Notes under the pieces: generated by a model | Databases searched by the model: none | Seen by the model: only the letters and a program-made list of their open reading frames with translations | What the model was told of the DNA's origin: nothing | Part shown: one piece after another, positions 26,384 to 35,621 of the stretch | Numbering within the stretch: the stretch's first letter is position 1 | Layout: the number at the start of each line of letters is the position of its first letter | Source of the DNA: 39-52-133 sp035531075 | GTDB lineage: Bacteria > Pseudomonadota > Gammaproteobacteria > Burkholderiales > Gallionellaceae | Assembly (NCBI GenBank): GCA_035531075.1 | Contig: DATKTO010000011.1 | Coordinates: 99,787 to 163,786, forward strand | Direction: 5' to 3' | Length of the DNA stretch: 64,000 bases | Position numbers and translations under genes: made by a program

Positions 26384-26500
26384 TTTGAGGCAGAAAATTT
26401 GCTCCTGAATGCACCACGGTATGTCATGCGCACTGCTGTCTGCAGCGCTTACGCCCAGTTCACCGCGTTTGCACGTGTAAATCATTGCCAGGAGTTATCA

Positions 26501-27100
26501 ATGAATCAACGAAGCATGCAACATCCGGATAACCGCATATTAAAAAATATCTATGCCCGCCATTCCGTCCGCGCCTATGCACCTGCGACCGTCGATGACG
26601 AAACGGTACAAACCTTGCTCGATGCCGCTGTGCACGCGCCTACGGCCATGCACGAAGAACCCTGGGCATTCGTCGTGGTACAAACCCCTGCACTATTGCT
26701 GCGCGCGTCTGATCTGGCCAAGCCCATCTTCGTCGAAGAAGTGCGCCACCGCAATGCGCATGGCACCAGCCACTCCTTCGATCATTTCACCCGTGCGGAT
26801 TTCAATATCTTCCATGACGCCAATACCCTCATCATCATTTGCGCCAAGCCATTGGGTCAATTCGTTGTTGCAGACTGCTGGCTTGCCGCAGAAAACCTGA
26901 TGCTGGCGGCTCAGGCCATCGGGCTGGGCAGTTGCGTCATCGGCTCCGCTGTTGCCGCCTTGAATATTCACAAAATAAAAACGGAACTCGGCATTCCTGA
27001 CGAATATGCCGCCATTGCTCCAATCGTGATCGGCGTACCCAGTGGAGAATCCAGAGCCAGCTCAAGAAAAGAGCCGTTAATACTTTCCTGGAAAAAATAG
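26501..27100 (+). CDS. Nitroreductase family protein
   Basis: A 199-residue FMN-dependent nitroreductase-like enzyme. The N-terminal IYARHSVRAYAPATVDDETVQTLLDAAVHAPTAMHEEPWAFVVV gives the FMN-phosphate Arg/Ser residues and the AP(T/S)A-N/E-Q-like loop (here APTAMHEEPW). The C-terminal GLGSCVIG and later Arg/Lys residues complete the flavin site. The family reduces nitroaromatics, quinones or other electrophiles with NAD(P)H as homodimers. AGGAG lies nine bases before the ATG at 26501, which decides the start over the longer frame from 26399. It is followed after 16 bases by the metallophosphoesterase gene and may share its transcript. Confidence 0.88.
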   Translation: MNQRSMQHPDNRILKNIYARHSVRAYAPATVDDETVQTLLDAAVHAPTAMHEEPWAFVVVQTPALLLRASDLAKPIFVEEVRHRNAHGTSHSFDHFTRADFNIFHDANTLIIICAKPLGQFVVADCWLAAENLMLAAQAIGLGSCVIGSAVAALNIHKIKTELGIPDEYAAIAPIVIGVPSGESRASSRKEPLILSWKK

Positions 27101-27116
27101 TTAAAGGAATATCGGA

Positions 27117-28232
27117 ATGCTGGCTTTCCTAAGTGTGGCATTCACCATTTACGGCAGCATGCACTTCTATGCGCTCAGCAAGCTGTGGCAGGCTTTGCCA
27201 CATTCTGCCAGCCTGGGTTTGGTGCTGACGCTTGCGGGGATAGTCATGACCCTGTCGCCGCTGATTCTGTGGCAGCTAACCAGACAAAACTGGCATGGCG
27301 TTACCTTCGTTGCATCCTGGCTAGTTTATCTCTGGTTAGGATTCCTGTTCCTGTTTTGCTGCACCTCACTGGTATTCGATTTCGGACATCTCCTTACCAC
27401 CTTCATTGGCGGCAGGTGGCCCCTGAACGCAGCGACGGGCTTGTCCAGCGTTGCACTCATCGCTCTTGCGCTGATGGGTTATGGTTTTATCGCCGCGCGG
27501 CAGATACAGGTTGAAGAAATAAAAATCGCTACGCCCAAGCTCTCTCCAACTATCGGTCGCGTGACCATCGCGCAAATTTCAGATCTGCACCTGGGCGTGA
27601 TGCTGGGAGATGAATTTCTTCAGCGCGTCATCGCCAAATTACGCGAGATTAAACCTGACATTGTGGTGGCGACCGGTGATGTAATCGACGGCCAGGGGGA
27701 CGACCTCAATGCACTGGCACAGCGTTTCCACAGCCTGCAGCCACCGATGGGATTATTCGCCATCACCGGAAATCATGAGTACTTTGCCGGGCTGGAGTCT
27801 TCCCTGCGTTTTCTGCGCAATGCGGGTTTTACGGTATTGCGCGGCGAAGCGGCCGCAGCAGGCGGGATAATTCTGGTGGGGATCGATGATCACACCGCAG
27901 GCGCTGCGCTGCATCAGGAAGTCAAGCTGGATACAGGAAAGGCGCTTGCTTCAGTCTCAACGGATGATTTCATTGTGCTGCTCAAACACCAGCCCGTGGT
28001 TGATGCGGAAACGCCCTTCGATTTGCAGCTCTCCGGGCATATCCATGGGGGGCAGATTTTTCCATTTGGCATTGTACCGTGGCTAACCTATCGCGTGCAC
28101 AGCGGCCTCACCCGGCTCGCCGACGGGCGCTGGCTGTATGTAAGCCGTGGCACCGGTACCTGGGGGCCACCCATACGCCTGTTTGCCGCGCCTGAGATCA
28201 CGCTGATCACGATTGAACACGAAAATAATTAA
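27117..28232 (+). CDS. Metallophosphoesterase with N-terminal membrane domain
   Basis: A 371-residue protein: four membrane helices in the first 130 residues, then a calcineurin-like phosphoesterase domain with the metal motifs in order: ISDLHLG (D-x-H), ATGDVIDG (GD), GNHEYFAG (GNHE), LLKHQPV and LSGHIHGGQ (GHxH). This is the YkuE-like group. The active site should face the periplasm or cytoplasm near the membrane; known relatives act on lipids or nucleotides such as UDP-diacylglucosamine, but the substrate here is not readable. AAAGGAATA precedes the ATG. The gene directly follows the nitroreductase. Confidence 0.9.
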   Translation: MLAFLSVAFTIYGSMHFYALSKLWQALPHSASLGLVLTLAGIVMTLSPLILWQLTRQNWHGVTFVASWLVYLWLGFLFLFCCTSLVFDFGHLLTTFIGGRWPLNAATGLSSVALIALALMGYGFIAARQIQVEEIKIATPKLSPTIGRVTIAQISDLHLGVMLGDEFLQRVIAKLREIKPDIVVATGDVIDGQGDDLNALAQRFHSLQPPMGLFAITGNHEYFAGLESSLRFLRNAGFTVLRGEAAAAGGIILVGIDDHTAGAALHQEVKLDTGKALASVSTDDFIVLLKHQPVVDAETPFDLQLSGHIHGGQIFPFGIVPWLTYRVHSGLTRLADGRWLYVSRGTGTWGPPIRLFAAPEITLITIEHENN

Positions 28233-28380
28233 TTACTTATGGTTATCCCTTAAACAGACAAGGATATCAACTCCAACTCGTTTGGACGTGACAGGCGAAA
28301 TTATGGCATGATAAAAATATAGAGATACAGCATCGCAGCCGCAGAGTTGTGAGATCACAATTTTATTGGGGAGGTTCATC

Positions 28381-29235
28381 ATGAGGATCATCAGGTTCCA
28401 CCGTGGTACCGCACATCTGCTGCTCTTTTCTCTGCTCAGCCTTCTGCTCTCACCCTCTGCCAACGCCGCCGGCAACGGCAAGGACGAACTGGTATTCGGC
28501 ATCTATCCGTATTTGTCGCCCAGCCAGATCGTCGAGCAATTCACCCCGCTTAACGATCATCTGACCAAGGCCCTGGGGCGGCCGGTAGCGCTGCGCTCAG
28601 CCCCTGATTTTGAAAAATTCATAGCTCGCACTCACGCCGGAGAATATGACATTATCTTCACCGCTCCGCACATGGGGCGGCTCGCCGAAAAACGCGACGG
28701 TTATCTTCCGCTGGCACAGACAGGCTATCCTATCGTCATTGTTGCTTTGACCCAGAAGGGTTCGTCCATCAAGTCGCTCGACAATCTGCGTGACCACACC
28801 CTTGCTGTCGGCGCAAAGATGTCAATGACCTACCAGATTATGAAGCAGTCGCTCGGCAAAAGCGGGCTGGAACTCGGTAAGAACGTGAGTTTCATCGATA
28901 CTGCGAGCTTTTCCAATGTGCTCGAAGCCATTTTGCGCGGCGATGCGGATGCCGGCGCTACCGGCACGCTACTGTGGGACAGCGCCCCTGCCGAGCAGCG
29001 TGCCCAGCTGCGCGAGATTTACCGCTCGCAACCTGTACCCGGTTTTTTACTGCTGGGACATCCGCGTAACGGCAAGAAAACGCTACTCAAACTGCAAGCC
29101 GCACTAACCAGCTTTGCAGGAACAGCTGCAGGCAGGGCTTTCTTTGCCAAGACGCGGCAGATTGATTTTCGCCCGCTCGATGCTGCGACGATGAAGCGCA
29201 TAGACCCCTACACTGCGGTATTCGATGCGCCCTGA
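28381..29235 (+). CDS. Periplasmic phosphate/phosphonate-type binding protein (PhnD-like)
   Basis: A 284-residue exported protein with a signal peptide ending in SANAA and a PhnD-type fold: LVFGIYPYLSPSQIVEQFTPLNDHLTKALGRPVALRSAPDFEKFIARTHAGEYDIIFTAPHMGRLAEK, and the second lobe starting LAVGAKMSMTYQIMKQ. No permease or ATPase gene is nearby. Instead the stop codon overlaps the start of a PAS-GGDEF-EAL protein by 11 bases, so it very likely serves as the ligand-binding part of a c-di-GMP signalling pair rather than of an importer (inference). GGGGAGG lies eight bases before the ATG at 28381. Confidence 0.9.
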   Translation: MRIIRFHRGTAHLLLFSLLSLLLSPSANAAGNGKDELVFGIYPYLSPSQIVEQFTPLNDHLTKALGRPVALRSAPDFEKFIARTHAGEYDIIFTAPHMGRLAEKRDGYLPLAQTGYPIVIVALTQKGSSIKSLDNLRDHTLAVGAKMSMTYQIMKQSLGKSGLELGKNVSFIDTASFSNVLEAILRGDADAGATGTLLWDSAPAEQRAQLREIYRSQPVPGFLLLGHPRNGKKTLLKLQAALTSFAGTAAGRAFFAKTRQIDFRPLDAATMKRIDPYTAVFDAP

Positions 29236-32008
29236 GCGCACAATTCCCTGGCACCGTTCGATCCGGCTCAGGCTGGTGGCAGCGGCTGTGGCCGTCGAGA
29301 TCGTGATGCTCGCCTTGTTGCTCGCCAACAGCTACCGGCTGGTGAGCGATGCGCTCGAATCGCAAACCCGTGTGCGGCTTGAGGCGCTGGCACCACTGCT
29401 CAACGCGTCGCTGGCAGGGCGGGTATTCCAGCGCGACCATAGCGAAATTGTCGCCATCATCCAGCAACTGGTTGGCTCTCAGTTCACGGATATCCGCTAC
29501 ATTGCCGTATTCGACCGGAGCGGCGAGGTTCTGGGCAGTGCCGGCAAAGTCACGCTGCCGCTGCTGGCGAACACCGCGCCAGAAGACAAGGATGTTGCCG
29601 CCGCGCTATCCGACTTGACCTACGACACTTCCGTACCCCTGACCCTGCTTGGCAACACGGTAGGCTCGGCGCGCTTCGGCTTGTCGCTCACCGAACTGGC
29701 CAGCCTGCGCGGCAATGTGCTGCAGCAGAGCCTGTTGATCGCCCTCGGCGAGGTTCTGTTGTCGCTATTGCTGCTGACAACAGGCGGCTATCTCATCACG
29801 CGCCACATCTCTAGTCTGGTTGCTGCCACACGCCGTATCGCCAAAGCCGACTATTCAACCCCCATCGTCATTGGCAGCCGCGATGAAATCGGCATGCTCG
29901 CCGACAATTTCAACGACATGGCCGCCACTGTGCAAAGCCGCATCGAGGAACTCGCCGAAAGCGAAACGCGCTTTCGCGCCATCTTCGACGCCGCCGGCGA
30001 TGCTTTTTTCATCCACGATGCCACGACCGGGCAGATACTCGACGTCAATCAGCGCATGTGTGAAATGTATCGTTGCACGCGCGAACAGGCGCTGCAGCCA
30101 TCAATTGAAGATTTGTGCGCCAATGTAGAACCCTACACTCTGGCCGAGGCTGCCAAAAAGATGCGCCTTGCGCTGGAATATGGCCCGCAGACATTTGACT
30201 GGCTGGCACGGCGGCTTGATGGCCAGCACTTTTGGGTCGAGGTGAATCTGCGGCGCGCGCGCATCGGCAAAGCAGACCGCATTATCGCCCTGGTTCGCGA
30301 CATTACCGAGCGCAGGCATGCCGAGGAAGCACTGCGTATTGCGGCCACAGCCTTCGAGGGGCAGGAAGGCATGATGATCGTCAATGCGGAGAATCTGACC
30401 ATAAGGGTAAACCGGGCATTTACCCAAATTACCGGTTACAGTGCTGCAGAAATGCTGGGCAAGAAACCGAACCTGCTCGGCTCGGGCCGTCACGGCGCAG
30501 CTTTTTATGCTTCCATGTGGGAGAACATCAACCACGCCGGGGTATGGCAGGGTGAAATCTGGAATCGGCGCAAGAACGGTGAGGAGTATCCGGAATGGCT
30601 CACAATCACCGCTGTGAAAGACGATGCCGAACGGGTGACACACTACGTTGGCACCTTCACTGACATCACCTTGCGCAAGAAGGCTGAAGAAGAAATAAAC
30701 AATCTGGCCTTCTATGATCCGTTGACTCATTTACCCAACCGCCGGCTGTTACTCGACCGCCTGAAACAGGCCATGGTGTCCAGTACCCGCAGCAAAAGAT
30801 ATGGTGCGCTGCTATTTATTGATCTGGACAACTTCAAAACTCTCAACGACACGCTCGGCCACGACATCGGTGACCTGCTGCTGCAACAGGTCGCGAAGCG
30901 TCTGTCTACCTGCGTACGGGACGGAGACACCGTGGCTCGTCTGGGCGGAGACGAGTTCGTGGTGATGCTGGAAGACCTGAGCACAAACATCCAGAAATCT
31001 GCCACCCGGACCGAAACTGTGGGCGAAAAAATTCTCGCGGCACTCAACCTGCCCTATCAACTCGCCGAGTACACGCATCACAGCACGCCCAGCATTGGTG
31101 CCACGTTGTTCTCCGACCACCTGGGCTCCATCGATGAACTGCTGAAACGGGCAGATCTGGCCATGTACCAGGCCAAGGCTGCAGGCCGCAACACCCTGCG
31201 TTTCTACGATCCGGAGATGCAGGCAGTGGTCAGCAATCGCGCGGCACTGGAGGCTGATATGCGTGAGGCCCTTAAGGAAGATCAGTTTATGCTGTATTAC
31301 CAGCCACAGATTGTTGGCGATAGCAGCCTTACGGGTGCAGAAGTGCTGCTGCGCTGGCGGCATCCACAACGCGGCATGGTGATGCCTGCCGAATTCATTC
31401 CGTTGGCAGAGGATACCGGTTTGATTCTGCCTATGGGCCACTGGGTGCTGAAGACAGCCTGCCTCCAACTTGCGGAATGGGCTGGCCAGCCGGTTATGGC
31501 CCACCTGACTATCGCCGTGAATGTTTGCGCCCGGCAGTTCAGGCTGCCGAATTTCGTTGAAGAAGTAGTTGCGCTGCTGGAGCAAACCGGCGCGAATCCG
31601 CATCGGCTCAAGCTGGAACTGACCGAAAGCGTGCTGGTGGATGATGTGGAAGATATCATCGTCAAAATGACTGCGCTGAAAGAGAAGGGGGTCGGCTTCT
31701 CGCTGGATGATTTTGGAACTGGCTACTCGTCACTCACCTATCTAAAACGGATGCCTCTGGATCAACTGAAAATTGACCAGAGCTTTGTGAAAAATATCCT
31801 CACCGACCCCAATGATGCCGCCATTGCAAAAATGGTGATCGTCCTTGCCGAGAGCCTGGGCATTGCTGTCATTGCCGAAGGGGTGGAGATCGAGGCACAG
31901 AGAGACTTTCTCGCTCACCACGGGTGCCATGCCTATCAAGGCTATCTGTTTAGCCGCCCATTGCCGCTGGGAGAATTTAAGACGTTTGCAACGCGGGTTA
32001 AGTCGTAG
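29225..32008 (+). CDS. Membrane PAS-GGDEF-EAL bifunctional c-di-GMP protein
   Basis: A 927-residue protein with a transmembrane helix (about 18-36), a periplasmic sensor region, a second helix (about 170-195), HAMP (about 197-250), PAS (about 250-370), a second PAS with PAC (about 375-490), GGDEF (about 495-660; RLGGDEFVVML intact) and EAL (about 670-920; EVLLRW in place of EAL, DDFGTGYSSL intact). The degenerate first EAL residues may still allow phosphodiesterase action; which activity dominates is unclear. It begins inside the PhnD-like gene (11-base overlap), which argues for a direct partnership: periplasmic ligand binding controlling c-di-GMP level. Confidence 0.92.
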   Translation: MRPERTIPWHRSIRLRLVAAAVAVEIVMLALLLANSYRLVSDALESQTRVRLEALAPLLNASLAGRVFQRDHSEIVAIIQQLVGSQFTDIRYIAVFDRSGEVLGSAGKVTLPLLANTAPEDKDVAAALSDLTYDTSVPLTLLGNTVGSARFGLSLTELASLRGNVLQQSLLIALGEVLLSLLLLTTGGYLITRHISSLVAATRRIAKADYSTPIVIGSRDEIGMLADNFNDMAATVQSRIEELAESETRFRAIFDAAGDAFFIHDATTGQILDVNQRMCEMYRCTREQALQPSIEDLCANVEPYTLAEAAKKMRLALEYGPQTFDWLARRLDGQHFWVEVNLRRARIGKADRIIALVRDITERRHAEEALRIAATAFEGQEGMMIVNAENLTIRVNRAFTQITGYSAAEMLGKKPNLLGSGRHGAAFYASMWENINHAGVWQGEIWNRRKNGEEYPEWLTITAVKDDAERVTHYVGTFTDITLRKKAEEEINNLAFYDPLTHLPNRRLLLDRLKQAMVSSTRSKRYGALLFIDLDNFKTLNDTLGHDIGDLLLQQVAKRLSTCVRDGDTVARLGGDEFVVMLEDLSTNIQKSATRTETVGEKILAALNLPYQLAEYTHHSTPSIGATLFSDHLGSIDELLKRADLAMYQAKAAGRNTLRFYDPEMQAVVSNRAALEADMREALKEDQFMLYYQPQIVGDSSLTGAEVLLRWRHPQRGMVMPAEFIPLAEDTGLILPMGHWVLKTACLQLAEWAGQPVMAHLTIAVNVCARQFRLPNFVEEVVALLEQTGANPHRLKLELTESVLVDDVEDIIVKMTALKEKGVGFSLDDFGTGYSSLTYLKRMPLDQLKIDQSFVKNILTDPNDAAIAKMVIVLAESLGIAVIAEGVEIEAQRDFLAHHGCHAYQGYLFSRPLPLGEFKTFATRVKS

Positions 32009-32414
32009 TGGCTGCGCCTGGTGGAAGCAGGTCGTGGCCAGGCAGAAATGATAACCCCAGAAGTTCGGCTCTCAAGCTGTGCAATGGATTTTCAGCAGGA
32101 AGCGGAGCCTGCCTGATCTCATCAATCATCTGCAGCAATATTGTCGTGTCGTCTTCAATGCTGGAGAGCTGAACACCGCTCCCCTCGGGCAAATTTTTGA
32201 ATTGGTTTGAAAGTCTCAAAATCGCGAGTGATTTACTCTTGACCGCTATACACTCTTCCTCGAGAATCATCGCTTCTTCGCACAGCCGGGCGGCGTCATC
32301 ACGCAGACTCCCGGCTTTTTTAATGTTCATTTTGCATGTCTCAATAAACATGCCTGATTCATCCCTGATTCGCATTGCTCTCGCTTGCACTTGAAAATAT
32401 TCAGAATCTTTCAT
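31998..32414 (-). CDS. Hypothetical protein, helical
   Basis: A 138-residue protein with no recognised domain, rich in Glu/Lys/Ala, consistent with helical bundles or a coiled coil in the middle (AARLCEEAMILEEECIAVKSKSLAILRLS). The start at 32414 is set by GGAGG five bases upstream; the open frame reaches 32483. Its 3' end overlaps that of the convergent PAS-GGDEF-EAL gene by 11 bases. Possibly a small regulator, but the sequence does not say. Confidence 0.6.
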   Translation of the reverse strand: MKDSEYFQVQARAMRIRDESGMFIETCKMNIKKAGSLRDDAARLCEEAMILEEECIAVKSKSLAILRLSNQFKNLPEGSGVQLSSIEDDTTILLQMIDEIRQAPLPAENPLHSLRAELLGLSFLPGHDLLPPGAATTT

Positions 32415-32600
32415 AACAGCCTCCTTCATGCATGAAGATTTCACAATATCCATCTGATCCAACCATACAAGCTTTGTTGGCAATAAGTCAACTTGTGTGA
32501 AATTGGGGGGACAGGCTCGAAAGATTCATGAATTACAGTTTCAATTCGCCGCATGCCTGCATATTTTTACCATGATTGGCCGGCAATTTCGGGCTTGACT

Positions 32601-33311
32601 TCAAGCCACGCTCAATCCGAGTTCTGCCACGAGTGCAGCGGCCTGGTTTCGCGAGATGGTGGCCCCCCGAAACAGCTTAGCATCATGCAGCTGCAGTCCG
32701 CCAATGTCGGCTTCCCGCAAGTCTGCGCCGTCAAAGCGAGCCAACTTGAGGTGGGCATTGCGCAGGCTGCCGCCCAGAAATACCGTGTCGCTAAAGTCGC
32801 ATCCCGACAGGTCTGCGTCAGAGAAATCCAGCTGAACAAGCTGCATCTTGCGGAACGACATCTTGCGAAGGTCGGCTCCGATGAGCAGGGTGTCTTCAAA
32901 CGAAAGTCCCAGATACGCCACTTCTTCGAAATTGGCCCCGGTGAGTTTGCAGCCCTTGTATGACGCGGATGACAGCCTGCTCCTGCGCCAATTGGTATTG
33001 TTAAGGTCGCAGCTTTGAAACCGGGCATCAACCAGATCGGCTGCTTCATAGTCAGCCTGACGCCCACGGCAGCTTCGCCATGTAGTCTGCGGCAGCACTG
33101 CCGCATAAAAGGAAGTTTCCATCAAACTACAGTTCCTGAATTCGAAGCCGCTCATTTCCAGTCGCGACAGGTCTGCTCCCTCAAAATTGCAGCCGTCGAA
33201 TACAAGAGGCTGCTTAGCTTTCGCGATGAGAAGCTCCATCCCCGAACGTGAAATCGTTTCGCCGACAATGCAGTTGGCGCTTGATATCGCTAAAATATCT
33301 TTGTTTGGCAT
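32601..33311 (-). CDS. Pentapeptide-repeat protein
   Basis: A 236-residue protein made mostly of A(D/N)Lxx-type pentapeptides: for example CNFEGADLSRLEMSGFEF near residue 40 and FSDADLSGCDFSDTVFLGG near 160, with some gaps. Such repeats fold as a right-handed quadrilateral beta-helix. Members include DNA mimics that protect gyrase (Qnr, MfpA), but the irregular middle part and the 50-residue N-terminus without repeats make Qnr-like function uncertain. It stands between the hypothetical gene and nsrR, all on the minus strand. Confidence 0.85.
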   Translation of the reverse strand: MPNKDILAISSANCIVGETISRSGMELLIAKAKQPLVFDGCNFEGADLSRLEMSGFEFRNCSLMETSFYAAVLPQTTWRSCRGRQADYEAADLVDARFQSCDLNNTNWRRSRLSSASYKGCKLTGANFEEVAYLGLSFEDTLLIGADLRKMSFRKMQLVQLDFSDADLSGCDFSDTVFLGGSLRNAHLKLARFDGADLREADIGGLQLHDAKLFRGATISRNQAAALVAELGLSVA

Positions 33312-33482
33312 ATTGGTAGATCAGGCTGAACTGATGATAGTGTGTAAAGAGATTTTATACCGCTGCGGCATCCCCTTCTACAGGAAGATAGCGAAGCCGT
33401 TTAACACAGCTTTCGGCGGTGAGATGCTCGTATAGTTTGGGTTTTCAGAGAATGGCTAAGGACGAGAATTTCGGTTAGCTTA

Positions 33483-33929
33483 TTATTTAAGCAATCTAAT
33501 ATTTATCTGATTGGCGAGACCATGTTCAGGGGTCAGGGCGTCTGCAATCGTGTAGTGGTCTAGCGTTTTCAAGAAGTTCTTACGCGCATCTTCCAGCATA
33601 TTCTTTAGAGAACATATGGGTGAAATAACACAGCTGTTATTCGTTTTATTGAAGCACTCTGCAATATCGAAGTTGGGTTCTGTCTGACGCACTACTTCGC
33701 CGATACCGATTTCAGATGCGGGACGTGCGAGGCGCATGCCGCCATGTTTTCCACGCAAGGTTTTAATAAAACCGTAAATCGCCAGATTGTGCACAACCTT
33801 GACCAGATGATTGCGCGAAATCCCATAGAATTCGGCAACCTCAGTGATCGTTGCCAATTCCTCGTCTTTCTTTTGGCCGAGGTAAATCAGCACGCGCAAA
33901 GAATAATCTGTGTATTGAGTAAGTTGCAT
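33483..33929 (-). CDS. nsrR: Rrf2 family regulator, NsrR-type
   Basis: A 148-residue winged-helix protein of the Rrf2 family. The N-terminus MQLTQYTDYSLRVLIYLG and recognition region ISRNHLVKVVHNLAIYGFIKTLRGKHGGMRLARP are family hallmarks. The iron-sulfur ligand Cys pattern C-x8-C-x5-C (ECFNKTNNSCVISPICSLK) is that of NsrR rather than IscR. NsrR is a [4Fe-4S] or [2Fe-2S] repressor released by nitric oxide. A likely operator in its own promoter (33953-33970) and a better one in the promoter of the HTH/ferredoxin reductase gene upstream fit this. Rrf2 family membership is sure, and the NsrR subtype is very likely. Confidence 0.88.
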   Translation of the reverse strand: MQLTQYTDYSLRVLIYLGQKKDEELATITEVAEFYGISRNHLVKVVHNLAIYGFIKTLRGKHGGMRLARPASEIGIGEVVRQTEPNFDIAECFNKTNNSCVISPICSLKNMLEDARKNFLKTLDHYTIADALTPEHGLANQINIRLLK

Positions 33930-33952
33930 TGTTTTTTTCCCGCTCTCCTGTG

Positions 33953-33970
33953 ATGCATTATAAGATGCAC
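33953..33970. promoter_or_regulatory. Possible NsrR operator before nsrR
   Basis: ATGCATTA-TA-AGATGCAC resembles the NsrR inverted repeat ATGYATTT-N-AAATRCAT with one extra base in the spacer and two mismatches in the second half. The hexamer GATGCA also occurs as a direct repeat, 12 bases apart. It lies 24 bases before the nsrR start codon, in position for autoregulation. Weaker than the site at 35605. Confidence 0.45.
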
Positions 33971-34091
33971 TCGGCTTGCTACTAATATAAATGCTTTACC
34001 GTTTCCGAACGGGATAGAAAAAAACCGTCAGGCACGATGCTATTCAAACAGAAAATCTGGAAGTTGCAGCAAGCAATGCAACAGAAGAAAA

Positions 34092-35582
34092 TCAATTCGA
34101 GATAAAGACTCTCGTCTTGGGCAGCCCTAAATCCAGGAAGAATTTCTCGGCAATTTTCTTTGCTCCCTCAGGCCCTGCAATATATATATCGCTTGCAATG
34201 ACATCGGGATGTTCGCTGAGTATTCCCTGCAACAGAACTTTAAGCGCCTCTTCACGCTTCCCGCCAAGGTTTGCCAGGTCGAAACCTGTCACCATCCGGG
34301 TATAGTAAAAATTATCCAGTGCATCAGCCCAGGCACGACCCACATTCGGCAGGTAAATGCTGCTGTCGTTTGAACCTATCCAGTACAGATGTATCGCTTC
34401 GGCAGCTTCCAGCGACATGGCATGTTCGATCAGGCTTTTGATGGGAGCAAAACCGTGGTCAAAAGCGATAAAGTAAAGCGGTCGGCTGGTTTTTTCATGC
34501 AGGATAAACTCGCCTTGCGGCCCCTCAATATCCACCATATCATGATTTTTCAGGCGATTAAACACGTAATCTGAAAACAGGTTTCCCGGTATGTGGTGCA
34601 CATGAAAGAGTATGTTGCGGTCATCGCAGGGGCAGCTTGCAATCGCCAGCTCGGCCTTTAAAGACTGGCCCAGCAGCAGATTGACCGACTGACCTGCAAG
34701 GAATCGCAGACGGCTGCTGCGCGGCGTTTGCAGATGCAATAAAGCCATATCCGCGGTGAGGGGGGTGATGGATTTGACCGTGGCAGAAATTTGCTGGAAT
34801 GGAATATCCTGTACGCCTCCCGCCGCCGTAGCTTCTATGACCAGATCGGTAACGGCAGTGTTTGAGCACATGAGAAACAAATTGTCTCTCTTGTCTGCTT
34901 CAGATAGTACGTAATCATGAAAGCGGTTTTTTTTGATCTCGCCGGAGATCAGCCTGGCCTTGCATAAGCCACAATTGCCGCCACTACAGCCGTAATTGAG
35001 TGGAACACCGGCGCGTAAGGCACCTTCGAGTATTGAATCCGGGCCATCGATAAAAAAATCCTGGTTGCCCGGGAGTACGGTGACATGTGCCGCCATCACG
35101 CGCAGAAGATTGTCGCGGATGGCCAGAGGGTTGGGATAATCAGGCTCCGTTGCAGCTTTTACTTCATCCGCAAGCCAGTTTTTTAACGAATTCATGGATA
35201 TCCTGGCTTCCGCCGTGCCTTGATTTTCAACGTCGTTTAATTTGCTGCGCAGTCTGTCCAGCAGGATTTTAAAATGCTTTACCTGGGTTTGGCTTAGCGT
35301 CAGTTCTCTACTCAGCTCATTGACACGCGTGGCCAGAGTTTCCACATCGGGCATAGCGCGCTCAAAGATACGCTTGCCAAAGGCTCGTTCCTTGATAAAA
35401 AGCAGCCTGCTATATTCTGTGTTGTCTTCAAGCTGCAGCCCGGGATATGAGGCGAGCAGATTGTCAACATCAACCATGCCATCAAACGTGGTCAATTCGC
35501 CTTGCTTGACGCGTTTCTGCAACTCGCTGCGGTTTACCCCCACCAGCCGGGCCGCCCTGGACAAGCTAAGAAGTTGGGACAT
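34092..35582 (-). CDS. HTH–2Fe-2S ferredoxin–flavin reductase fusion
   Basis: A 496-residue protein in four parts. Residues 1-50 are a MerR/excisionase-like HTH (LLSLSRAARLVGVNRSELQKRVKQGELTTFDGMVDVDNLL). About 75-125 is a helical coiled-coil-like region. About 160-250 is a plant-type [2Fe-2S] ferredoxin (YGCSGGNCGLC, with the fourth Cys in LFLMCSNTA). About 260-496 is an FNR-like reductase: LAIASCP replaces the usual RxYS flavin motif, then FDHGFAPIKSLIEHA for pyridine nucleotide and IYIAGPEGAKK, FFLDLGL near the end. It resembles multicomponent oxygenase reductases with a DNA-binding-like head. Start 35582 has GGAGG five bases upstream, and a near-consensus NsrR operator lies 23 bases before it. 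A role in NO stress is inferred from that site. Confidence 0.85.
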   Translation of the reverse strand: MSQLLSLSRAARLVGVNRSELQKRVKQGELTTFDGMVDVDNLLASYPGLQLEDNTEYSRLLFIKERAFGKRIFERAMPDVETLATRVNELSRELTLSQTQVKHFKILLDRLRSKLNDVENQGTAEARISMNSLKNWLADEVKAATEPDYPNPLAIRDNLLRVMAAHVTVLPGNQDFFIDGPDSILEGALRAGVPLNYGCSGGNCGLCKARLISGEIKKNRFHDYVLSEADKRDNLFLMCSNTAVTDLVIEATAAGGVQDIPFQQISATVKSITPLTADMALLHLQTPRSSRLRFLAGQSVNLLLGQSLKAELAIASCPCDDRNILFHVHHIPGNLFSDYVFNRLKNHDMVDIEGPQGEFILHEKTSRPLYFIAFDHGFAPIKSLIEHAMSLEAAEAIHLYWIGSNDSSIYLPNVGRAWADALDNFYYTRMVTGFDLANLGGKREEALKVLLQGILSEHPDVIASDIYIAGPEGAKKIAEKFFLDLGLPKTRVFISN

Positions 35583-35604
35583 AAAGCCTCCATGTGAAGC
35601 CAAC

Positions 35605-35621
35605 ATGCATTTAAACAGCAT
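35605..35621. promoter_or_regulatory. NsrR operator before HTH-ferredoxin reductase gene
   Basis: ATGCATTTAAACAGCAT matches the NsrR consensus ATGYATTT-N-AAATRCAT at all eight positions of the first half and six of eight of the second. It lies 23 bases upstream of the start codon on the coding strand, close to where a promoter would be. nsrR itself is the next gene downstream but one transcript start away. Confidence 0.65.
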
